From Parvularcula sp. LCG005 (GTDB taxonomy: Bacteria; Pseudomonadota; Alphaproteobacteria; Caulobacterales; Parvularculaceae): a stretch of 64,000 bases of DNA. Shown one piece after another: positions 43,315 to 49,931 of this stretch. Within the stretch, counting starts at the first letter, position 1. Each line of letters starts with the position of its first letter. The stretch is from positions 2,557,001 to 2,621,000 of the forward strand of contig NZ_CP136758.1 in the NCBI RefSeq assembly GCF_032930845.1, given 5' to 3'. The translations under genes were made by a program, and so were the position numbers. Under the pieces are notes generated by a model. It was not told the origin of the DNA. It saw nothing but the letters and a program-made list of their open reading frames with translations, and searched no databases.

Positions 43315-43329
43315 TTAAGGTCGTGTAAA
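43315..43329 (-). promoter_or_regulatory. CtrA-like box upstream of the flagellin gene
   Basis: Minus strand TTTA-N7-TTAA (plus strand TTAA-N7-TAAA), one mismatch from the consensus, about 100 bases before the flagellin start and just after the preceding stop. Confidence 0.4.
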
Positions 43330-43342
43330 TGGACGGCCGAAA

Positions 43343-43705
43343 TCAGAAGCGCACAGCATTTTTTTCCGACACGGCGAAAATTTTTGATCCGTCCGGCCCA
43401 TAACCAGCGGCACCGTCCTTGCCGGCCTTGGCCATCTTAGCAACATTCTGGCCGGCGATCGCACCTTGTAGCAAGGCAGCATTTTCCTGGTTCAGCGCGA
43501 TGAGACGCTCAGCCTGGGGACGGATGGCTGCAGGCAGCTTGGCGGGCGCAACGGCGATCACACTTTCCAGTTTATCGACCAGTTCGACACGGCTTTCGCT
43601 GATTTCAAGCGCCTCCTGCAGGCGGCCCTCTCTTAAATAACGGTTCTCGACGACCAATCGATCCGCAAGAAGAGAGACCAGCGGTCCTAAGCTCTCAATG
43701 CTCAT
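43343..43705 (-). CDS. FlgN-like flagellar export chaperone (tentative)
   Basis: A 120-aa helical protein with a long amphipathic region (SLLADRLVVENRYLREGRLQEALEISESRVELVDKLE) and a second helix (RPQAERLIALNQENAALLQGAI) like FlgN chaperones that bind FlgK and FlgL. Sequence similarity is weak, so the call rests on helical pattern and position. It overlaps flgJ by 4 bases and precedes the flagellin gene. Confidence 0.55.
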   Translation of the reverse strand: MSIESLGPLVSLLADRLVVENRYLREGRLQEALEISESRVELVDKLESVIAVAPAKLPAAIRPQAERLIALNQENAALLQGAIAGQNVAKMAKAGKDGAAGYGPDGSKIFAVSEKNAVRF

Positions 43706-43980
43706 GACGTGGCCTCCCCTTGGGGTCCGGACAATTGCCGATAAAGAGAGTGCGCTAGGTCTGGGGACCCTGTGACAACATTCTCCGCAATCTGCGTAAT
43801 GATGGTGGAGCTGAACGCGCTCGCCATCGCGCCCTCAGCGCCCAGCGCCTTGGTCAGGCCCGACGCTTTGAGCATTTCCCCCATGAATGTGATGGCCAGA
43901 TCCTCCGCAGCTGCCGCAACGGGATCTGCGCCAGACTGCCGGTCCGGCGACTGAAGATAGTGGATGGGCTGAATAGACAT
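43702..43980 (-). CDS. flgJ: Rod-binding protein FlgJ, N-terminal domain only
   Basis: A 92-aa protein with the rod-binding pattern AEDLAITFMGEMLKASGLTKALG ... SSTIITQIAENVV. The muramidase domain of enterobacterial FlgJ is missing, as usual in alphaproteobacteria. The ATG at 43980 is chosen; the frame extends 12 bases upstream. Divergent from fliK. Confidence 0.8.
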   Translation of the reverse strand: MSIQPIHYLQSPDRQSGADPVAAAAEDLAITFMGEMLKASGLTKALGAEGAMASAFSSTIITQIAENVVTGSPDLAHSLYRQLSGPQGEATS

Positions 43981-44021
43981 GGTCGACCTCATTTCGTGAA
44001 GAATGACCTAAAGACCGCCCG

Positions 44022-44036
44022 TAAAGGTTTGGTAAA
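44022..44036 (+). promoter_or_regulatory. CtrA-like box upstream of fliK
   Basis: TAAA-N7-TAAA, one mismatch per half-site, 25 bases before the fliK start and 42 bases before the divergent flgJ. Confidence 0.35.
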
Positions 44037-44060
44037 TATGTTTGTGCAATTTATGCGTGC

Positions 44061-45155
44061 ATGATTGAACAGCAACTGCCTCCCCATCCCCTCGGCCCCT
44101 TGCCGACCAAAGGGACAGAACACCGCCCTGCTCTCGGCCTGCCGGTCGAGGCAGCACCTGCGGGTCAACTATTTGCTCCGATGTCGGATAGATCCGTCGC
44201 CGACCGGTTCTTCCAGGCCTTCCAGCCTGTCGCCGATCTTGCTGAGCGAGCCGACGCCCCTCGCACCAAGCCCGCGACCGGGCTGGGCATGGCCGCCTTG
44301 GCGATCAAGGACAAACAGGCTGTCGACCTGATCGTCAGCGGAGAGCCGGTAGCAGACCCCACGTCAGACCGCATCGCGATCGCCGTCCCGCACCAGTCCC
44401 TCGAGCCCGCCATTCAGCCACTGACGAGCGGTGGACTGGCGCCCATTCCTAAGATTTCAGCCGGGCTTGTTCAGACGGGACTGCCGGCATCTTCTACGCC
44501 TCAGCCCAGCACGCGAGCGGACATCGAGCCGCCGCTCGTCGGTCGGTCGGCAATCGTGACCCAAGAGAAAATCACTGATATTCGTCCGGGCAGCGTGTTG
44601 ACTGCGCCAACGGTGCCTCCTGGTCCCGTGGCAAGCCCCCCTACGACGCCTGCCGTAGTGCTCGACGCGGCACTGATGATCACGCCATTTGTTGGTACAG
44701 AAAGCAGTGGTGTCGTCACGACCTCGCCAATGACAACCACGATTTCCGCGCAACCTGCGCCACCCCATCAACAGGTCGTTGCCGCGATCGCGGCTCATCC
44801 ACAGGAACGTAATCTCGACCTTCGCCTTGACCCGCCACATCTTGGCCGCGTCCGGATCGAGTTCGACTTTGGCCATGATGGCATTTTGCGAGCCGTCGTC
44901 AGCGCCGCCGAGCCGGATACACTTCAACTGCTGCGGAGAAATGTTGCAGATCTGACCAGAGAGCTGGCCGATGCCGGTTTTGGCGAAAGTCGGATCGACT
45001 TTTCCGAGCGGCACCCCGGGGCCGCCCCCGACGACCTTGTGTCTTTTACCGATAGGTGGGCGGACGATCATGAAGATTATCCCGCGCTACGCTCACCGCT
45101 GACGGCCGATCACCACTATTCAGTCCATGATGGACTGCTCGATATCCGCCTATAA
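44061..45155 (+). CDS. fliK: Hook-length control protein FliK
   Basis: A 364-aa secreted ruler protein. The first 240 residues are Pro/Thr/Ala-rich and poorly conserved; the C-terminal domain (about 255-340) has the Flg_hook pattern RNLDLRLDPPHLGRVRIEFDFGHDGILRAVVSAAEPDTLQLLRRNVADLTREL. Followed by flgD after 12 bases with AAGGAG as its ribosome site. Confidence 0.9.
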   Translation: MIEQQLPPHPLGPLPTKGTEHRPALGLPVEAAPAGQLFAPMSDRSVADRFFQAFQPVADLAERADAPRTKPATGLGMAALAIKDKQAVDLIVSGEPVADPTSDRIAIAVPHQSLEPAIQPLTSGGLAPIPKISAGLVQTGLPASSTPQPSTRADIEPPLVGRSAIVTQEKITDIRPGSVLTAPTVPPGPVASPPTTPAVVLDAALMITPFVGTESSGVVTTSPMTTTISAQPAPPHQQVVAAIAAHPQERNLDLRLDPPHLGRVRIEFDFGHDGILRAVVSAAEPDTLQLLRRNVADLTRELADAGFGESRIDFSERHPGAAPDDLVSFTDRWADDHEDYPALRSPLTADHHYSVHDGLLDIRL

Positions 45156-45167
45156 CAAGGAGCCTAT

Positions 45168-45416
45168 ATGACAGTCGCCCCCGTCTCCAATTCTACCGAC
45201 CCGAACGCCAGTCCTGTCGGCACGGCCAAACCGGTCATGTCAGAGGAATTCACCCAGTTCCTCACACTGCTGACCACGCAGGTAGAAAATCAGGACCCCC
45301 TGACACCACTTGATTCAACAACGTTCGTGCAACAGCTTGCAACGTTCTCGTCACTGGAACAGCAGGTCCAGACGAACCGCACCCTCGATGCCATTCTGGC
45401 TGCTGTGCGCGGCTGA
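45168..45416 (+). CDS. flgD: Hook-cap protein FlgD, N-terminal domain only
   Basis: An 82-aa protein containing just the conserved FlgD start: EEFTQFLTLLTTQVENQDPLTPLDSTTFVQQLATFSSLEQQVQTNRTLDAIL. FlgD usually has 130-230 residues with a FlgD-specific Tudor/Ig-like part, which is absent here. The stop is followed by a terminator, and no continuation was seen in another frame. It is either a minimal hook cap or works with a separate domain. Second gene of fliK-flgD. Confidence 0.88.
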   Translation: MTVAPVSNSTDPNASPVGTAKPVMSEEFTQFLTLLTTQVENQDPLTPLDSTTFVQQLATFSSLEQQVQTNRTLDAILAAVRG

Positions 45417-45420
45417 AAGA

Positions 45421-45447
45421 AGCCGCCTCTCGTTGAGGGGGGCGGCT
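45421..45447. terminator. Terminator between flgD and the second FliL-like gene
   Basis: AGCCGCC (45421-45427) and GGCGGCT (45441-45447) with further pairing inside. It lies in the 32-base gap between two convergent genes. Confidence 0.75.
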
Positions 45448-45448
45448 G

Positions 45449-46009
45449 TTAGACTTTTCTTTTCAGCATTTCCAGGATGAGAACATCGCCCACCTGATCA
45501 GGCAGGAGCTCGTCGGCCGCCGAGAGGACGACGTCATGGACCGCCGTACGGAGTTCAGGATCCGTAACCGTCACGGCAAACCCGCCATTATGCGAATAGG
45601 CGATCAGCGCGCTCATGATCCGGTCCCGGAGCTTTTCTTCAAGCCCAACTGAATTGTCCATAGCTTCCCGGTTCAGCTCGAGATTGAGCTGAATGACGAC
45701 GAGGGCCTGAGTCTGCCAGCCATCACTGACCGGCACCACAAACGGGCGCGCAAAGCGCATGGGATAATAATCACCCTCGGGCGGCTCGCCATGCGACGCA
45801 CCGGTCTTGGACTGGTCCGCCGATGTCGCATGATCAGTTTCTTCACCATGACCAGTATCGTCATTGGCAGGGTGTCCCTCCCCGGGCAGCGTCGTTGATG
45901 GCGCCGCGTGCGCAGGAACATTGTCACCTGGCCGGAGCATCTGACCGCCAAAAATTCCCCCGGCAATCGCAGCTGCATTGACGATGGAAGGGACAAGAAT
46001 TTTCAGCAT
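45449..46009 (-). CDS. Second FliL-like flagellar protein
   Basis: A 186-aa protein with one N-terminal helix (PSIVNAAAIAGGIFGGQML), an acidic, His-rich linker, and a C-terminal domain with the FliL-like order: YYPMRFARPFVVPVSDGWQTQALVVIQLNLELN and LRDRIMSALIAYSH. It ends the motA-flgF-flgG-flgA-flgH operon, 9 bases after flgH. Its place suggests a stator or L-ring-linked role; sequence similarity to FliL at 24863-25396 is low. Confidence 0.65.
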   Translation of the reverse strand: MLKILVPSIVNAAAIAGGIFGGQMLRPGDNVPAHAAPSTTLPGEGHPANDDTGHGEETDHATSADQSKTGASHGEPPEGDYYPMRFARPFVVPVSDGWQTQALVVIQLNLELNREAMDNSVGLEEKLRDRIMSALIAYSHNGGFAVTVTDPELRTAVHDVVLSAADELLPDQVGDVLILEMLKRKV

Positions 46010-46018
46010 GGTCTTCTC

Positions 46019-46705
46019 CTAGAAGGGAATGACGGTGTCGAGAAGGCGCGTGCCCCAGCCCGGCTTGACGGATCGGTCAATGGCGCCGCGCCCCACATAG
46101 CCAATGCGTGCATCGGCTATACGGTCATGGGGGATGGTATTGGAGCGGGAAATATCCTCTGGACGGACGATGCCTTCAGCCCGAAGGATCCGCTCTTCAT
46201 AGTTGACCCGGACAGACTGCTGGCCGCGGATGACCAGGTAGCCATTTGGCAGCTGCTCCACTACGCGGGCCGCCAGACGCAGGGTGACCTTATCCTGTCG
46301 CCGGATCTGTCCGCTGCCGGAGAACTGTCGCTGACGGTTGAGATCGACACCAGGCGTCAGTGTCGCGCCGCCCGGCAGTGTGTTGGCTGCGTATTCGGGC
46401 AGACCGAAGAGCGCCGACATGTCAAAACTGTCCGAAGACGTCCGATCACGGTCGACTTCATTCTTCAGTTCCGCCTCTTCATCAATTTCGACGATGACCG
46501 TCAGAATATCGCCGACAACCCGCGCACGGCGATTGCCGAAAAGCGACTCCGGCTCCTGACGCCAAAGGCTGGCCGTCGCAGGAAGGCCGATACCATCCCG
46601 CTGGCTGATCGGGGCCGGCGGCGGAAGCTGTTCGATGGCCGGCGCTGAGCGATGGGCACAGGCCGGTACGACAAGAACCCCCATACCGAGCAGAAGGCGT
46701 TTCAT
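46019..46705 (-). CDS. flgH: Flagellar L-ring lipoprotein FlgH
   Basis: A 228-aa outer membrane lipoprotein. The lipobox is VVPACAH (acylated Cys at about 15). The family pattern SLFGNRRARVVGDILTVIVEIDEEAELKNEVDRDR and LRLAARVVEQLPNGYLVIRGQQSVRVNYEERILRAEGIVRPEDI is complete. It overlaps flgA by 4 bases. Confidence 0.95.
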   Translation of the reverse strand: MKRLLLGMGVLVVPACAHRSAPAIEQLPPPAPISQRDGIGLPATASLWRQEPESLFGNRRARVVGDILTVIVEIDEEAELKNEVDRDRTSSDSFDMSALFGLPEYAANTLPGGATLTPGVDLNRQRQFSGSGQIRRQDKVTLRLAARVVEQLPNGYLVIRGQQSVRVNYEERILRAEGIVRPEDISRSNTIPHDRIADARIGYVGRGAIDRSVKPGWGTRLLDTVIPF

Positions 46706-47124
46706 CGTCCCACCTCCACGGTACCATGTCCCACAACCCGCGCGCTCAGAGGCTGGCGCCGACTGTCCAGGAGGACCGGAATTTGCTCGCCGAGACCGCC
46801 CGAGCGCAGGGCCCGGCCCGAGATGGTCAGAAGCAGCCCCCCGCGACGGAACTGGACCAGCACCTGGGACTGGCGTTCGACCAGATCCGGTTCTTCCGTA
46901 TCGGAAAGATTGATGGGTTTACCCTTGTAGATGGGTCGACGAAGCTGCTGGCCAAGCAGCGGTGTCGCCTCGCCGTGTTTGGAGGTCTCCACCATGTCGG
47001 CCGACAGGACGGTACCCTTCGGCAGGGCGCGGACCGCCACCACCTCGGCCCCGGCACCGGAGAAGCATGACAGCCCGATGCCGATCCCCAAGGCGACAAT
47101 CTTGGAAGCAGACGCGCCCATCAC
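46702..47124 (-). CDS. flgA: P-ring assembly chaperone FlgA
   Basis: A 140-aa periplasmic protein with signal peptide and an SAF domain (VAVRALPKGTVLSADMVE ... RRPIYKGKPINLSDTEEPDLVERQSQVLVQFRRGGLLLTISGRAL). It helps FlgI assemble. Overlaps both flgG and flgH by 4 bases. Shorter than many FlgA proteins because the N-terminal domain is lacking. Confidence 0.92.
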   Translation of the reverse strand: MMGASASKIVALGIGIGLSCFSGAGAEVVAVRALPKGTVLSADMVETSKHGEATPLLGQQLRRPIYKGKPINLSDTEEPDLVERQSQVLVQFRRGGLLLTISGRALRSGGLGEQIPVLLDSRRQPLSARVVGHGTVEVGR

Positions 47125-47906
47125 CGGATTCTCGTCGCGGCGGCATACATTTCATCAGCAGCCGTCAGAACCTTGGCGTTCAACTCATAGCCGCGCTGCG
47201 CCTCGATCAAATCGGCAATCTCTGTGACGACGTTGACACCACTGTCTTCAAGAAATCCCTGCCGCAGAAAGCCTGCACCCTCCAGCCCCGCAACGCCGCC
47301 GGCAGGCGTTCCGGAGGCTTCGGTCTCCCGGAACAGGTTGCCGCCGAGCGCCTCCAGGCCCTTGTCATTTGTGAAGGTGAACAGATTGATCGTCCCGATC
47401 TGCTGATCCGGTGTGCCGTCTGCGAATTGTGCGAAGACGTCACCATCAGGATTGATGGACACACCCCGCGCATCAACAGGAATGACGATGCCGCCGGAGA
47501 TCGGGAACCCCTCGGCATTTACCATGGCGCCATTGGGATCAATCGAAAATCGGCCATCCCGGGTATAGGCAACTTCACCGCTCGGCAGCTCGACATCGAA
47601 GAAACCACGCCCTTCAATAGCCACGTCCAGATCGCCGCCAGTAGAGGTCAGTGTCCCCTGCACCCTGTCCGCGGTGACGGCCGCTGTCCGCACGCCCAGA
47701 CCGATCTGTATACCCCCCGGAACGAGAGTGCCGGTACGGGACGATACCGTACCGGGAGTCATTTCCTGACGATAGATAAGGTCGGCAAAGGCCGCTCGCC
47801 GGGGGGCATAGGCGGTCGTGGACATATTGGCGATGTTGTTGGCAATGGTATCCACCCGCGTCTGTTGCGCGGCCATGCCCGTCGAAGCAATGCGTAGTGC
47901 ATTCAT
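47121..47906 (-). CDS. flgG: Distal rod protein FlgG
   Basis: A 261-aa rod subunit: MNALRIASTGMAAQQTRVDTIANNIANMSTTAYAPRRAAFADLIYR at the N-terminus and TEIADLIEAQRGYELNAKVLTAADEMYAAATRIR at the C-terminus, both diagnostic of FlgG. Full length. It lies 21 bases after flgF. Confidence 0.96.
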   Translation of the reverse strand: MNALRIASTGMAAQQTRVDTIANNIANMSTTAYAPRRAAFADLIYRQEMTPGTVSSRTGTLVPGGIQIGLGVRTAAVTADRVQGTLTSTGGDLDVAIEGRGFFDVELPSGEVAYTRDGRFSIDPNGAMVNAEGFPISGGIVIPVDARGVSINPDGDVFAQFADGTPDQQIGTINLFTFTNDKGLEALGGNLFRETEASGTPAGGVAGLEGAGFLRQGFLEDSGVNVVTEIADLIEAQRGYELNAKVLTAADEMYAAATRIR

Positions 47907-47927
47907 GGTCTCATCTTCCTAAAATTA

Positions 47928-48644
47928 CTAGCGCGACTCACCGAGCGCGCGGATCATCCGCTCTTTCCGCTGATGATCGGCATCCAGAATATTCTGTCCG
48001 GCCTCAAACAGGCGTTGCGCTTCAACAAGGCGCGCCATTTCCAGGACCGGATTCACGTTTGACTGCTCTACAAATCCTTGGCGGATGATTGGATTGTCGA
48101 CGAATTCATACGCCGCTCTGGGCTTCCATAAATTGTCACCCATGCGGTCGAGCGTGCCCGGATCAGAAGAAAAGACCCCCAGCTGTGCCATGGCGAGGCC
48201 ATCGACCGACATGGTGCCGTCCGGGCTGACCTTGATATCCACCGCATCGGGAGGAATATCGATCGTACCGCCGCCATCATCGAGGACGGCGAAACCTTCG
48301 GACGTCACCAGCTGGCCATCGGCATTACGCTGGAACTGACCGCCGCGGGTCAGGAAGACCCCCTCGTCGGTCTCAACGGCAAAGAAGCCCTCGCCACCAA
48401 TCGCAAAGTCAAACGTGCCGCCCGTCTGAACATAGGCGCCTTCATCAAGCACCGCGTAGTGTCCACGAAATGCTCCCATGGACATGGACGGCCCCGTGAC
48501 GTCCCGGGTGACATATTCCGTGAAAACTGATGCTTCGCGCTTGAAACCAGCGGTACTGGCGTTCGCGATATTGTTGGCCAGAACGTTCAGTTCTTTCATC
48601 AGTCCGGTTTGGCGGGAGAGTGCAGCGATTGCAGCGTCAGACAT
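47928..48644 (-). CDS. flgF: Proximal rod protein FlgF
   Basis: A 238-aa rod subunit: IAALSRQTGLMKELNVLANNIANASTAGFKREASVFTEYV at the start and PVLEMARLVEAQRLFEAGQNILDADHQRKERMIRALGES at the end. It follows motA by 9 bases. Confidence 0.94.
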   Translation of the reverse strand: MSDAAIAALSRQTGLMKELNVLANNIANASTAGFKREASVFTEYVTRDVTGPSMSMGAFRGHYAVLDEGAYVQTGGTFDFAIGGEGFFAVETDEGVFLTRGGQFQRNADGQLVTSEGFAVLDDGGGTIDIPPDAVDIKVSPDGTMSVDGLAMAQLGVFSSDPGTLDRMGDNLWKPRAAYEFVDNPIIRQGFVEQSNVNPVLEMARLVEAQRLFEAGQNILDADHQRKERMIRALGESR

Positions 48645-48653
48645 GGATACTCC

Positions 48654-49520
48654 TTATGCCGCCGATTTCGTTTCACGAATGGCTTCATCAAGTTCATTGA
48701 AGGTGGGGCGGACCTTGTGCGGGGCGTTTCGTCGTCCAACTTCGACGCACATGACCGATGGATGCGCATGCAGCGACGACACCAGGACCTCCCGAATGAG
48801 GCCATAGAAGGCGTGCTCTTCTTCTCGCAGGGACTTAATCCGCGCCGCAAACGGTCCGACCATGCCATAGGACAGGAAAACGCCCAGGAAGGTCCCGACC
48901 AGCGCGCCGCCGATCATCTGCCCCAGGACTTCTGGTGGCTTGTCGATCGATGCCATGGTCTTGATAACCCCCAGCACGGCCGCCACGATGCCAAGCGCCG
49001 GCAGGGCATCGGCCATATTCTGCAGGGCGTGAGAACCGTGGAGCGCATCTTCCTTGCGCTGTGCCAGCTGCTTTTCGAGCACTTCTTCTACCTGAAAGGC
49101 ATTATCGAAGTTCATGATCATTGAACGGATGGTATCGCAGATCATTTCAACCGCATCATGATCCTTCTGAATGCGGGGGTATTTACCGAACAGGTCGGAG
49201 TCTTCCGGTGCCTCGATATGCTTCTCTATATCGACCGGGCTTTCCTTGAGGACGTTGAGAAGTGAGTGCAGCAGGCACAGGAGGTCCCTGTAGTCCTGCT
49301 TCTTCCATTTCGGCCCTTTGATCAGGGCGACGAGATCGCCACCCGTATGCTTGATCACCGGGAAATCATTGCTGGCGAGAAACGCGCCGATGGCGGCACC
49401 GCCAATCATCATGCCCTCAAACGGCAAGGCATGGAGCACAATCCCCATCTTGCCCCCGGCCAGCATATAGCCGCCGAAGACAGTGAAAAGGGTGAAGATA
49501 AGGCCAAATATCGCAATCAT
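48654..49520 (-). CDS. motA: Flagellar stator protein MotA
   Basis: A 288-aa stator subunit with four membrane helices (first MIAIFGLIFTLFTVFGGYMLAGG; third and fourth in ADALPALGIVAAVLGVIKTMASI and GALVGTFLGVFLSYGMVGP) and the cytosolic loop that meets FliG. The ATG at 49520 is chosen; a TTG at 49538 also opens the frame but would add six residues. A TTGAGTA-G-TACTCAA palindrome (49524-49538) abuts the start. It heads the motA-flgF-flgG-flgA-flgH-fliL2 operon. Confidence 0.93.
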   Translation of the reverse strand: MIAIFGLIFTLFTVFGGYMLAGGKMGIVLHALPFEGMMIGGAAIGAFLASNDFPVIKHTGGDLVALIKGPKWKKQDYRDLLCLLHSLLNVLKESPVDIEKHIEAPEDSDLFGKYPRIQKDHDAVEMICDTIRSMIMNFDNAFQVEEVLEKQLAQRKEDALHGSHALQNMADALPALGIVAAVLGVIKTMASIDKPPEVLGQMIGGALVGTFLGVFLSYGMVGPFAARIKSLREEEHAFYGLIREVLVSSLHAHPSVMCVEVGRRNAPHKVRPTFNELDEAIRETKSAA

Positions 49521-49523
49521 GGG

Positions 49524-49538
49524 TTGAGTAGTACTCAA
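49524..49538. repeat. 15-bp palindrome touching the motA start
   Basis: TTGAGTA, G, TACTCAA: perfect 7-base arms, ending 4 bases before the motA ATG. Placed where a ribosome site should be, it could hide the start as an RNA hairpin or bind a repressor. Part of it (TGAGTAC) is shared with the flgB upstream region. Confidence 0.5.
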
Positions 49539-49540
49539 CT

Positions 49541-49560
49541 TTTGGTTGCCGAATGATTAA
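49541..49560 (-). promoter_or_regulatory. Shared flagellar motif upstream of motA
   Basis: Minus strand TTAA-N8-CAACCAAA, then TGAGTAC after 3 bases; the same layout as upstream of flgB. Confidence 0.5.
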
Positions 49561-49626
49561 CGTCAGGCTGGTGCGCAGACCTTTTCCTTGATTGACTTTC
49601 ACGGCCTGAACGCAGAAGAGCCGCGA

Positions 49627-49806
49627 CAGATGGTCCGCCCGAAAGGGCGGTGAATAGGGAACCCGGTGCGAATCCGGGGCTGTACCCGCAACTGTCAGCG
49701 GCGAGCCGAGGGGTCCCGCGTGCCACTGGGCCAAGACCCGGGAAGGCCACCCCGATGCGACGACCCGCAGAGTCAGGAGACCTGCCATCGCGTCGCGTGT
49801 TCCGGG
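49627..49806 (+). ncRNA. Cobalamin riboswitch
   Basis: The conserved cobalamin aptamer blocks appear in order: GGTCCGCCC..GGGCGG near the start, AGGGAACCCGGTGCGAATCCGGGGCTGTACCCGCAACTGT (49656-49694), GCCACTG .. GGGAAGGC (49722-49747) and the B12 box AGTCAGGAGACCTGCC (49771-49786). About 125 bases then lead to the btuB start. Binding of adenosylcobalamin should reduce expression of the B12 uptake operon. Confidence 0.96.
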
Positions 49807-49931
49807 GCCGGGAATAGCCTTTGGGAGCAGACCGGTTTCCTCCGTGAAGCGACATTTCACCCCTTTCTGCCTCGGCAGAAAATGATCTGTTGCCCGGCGT
49901 CGCATGGCGCCCGTTCACGAAAGACAATCGG

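Noticed and set aside
46962-47897. Open frame antisense to flgG
   Set aside because: flgG is full length and diagnostic on the minus strand; the plus frame has no recognisable domain or ribosome site.
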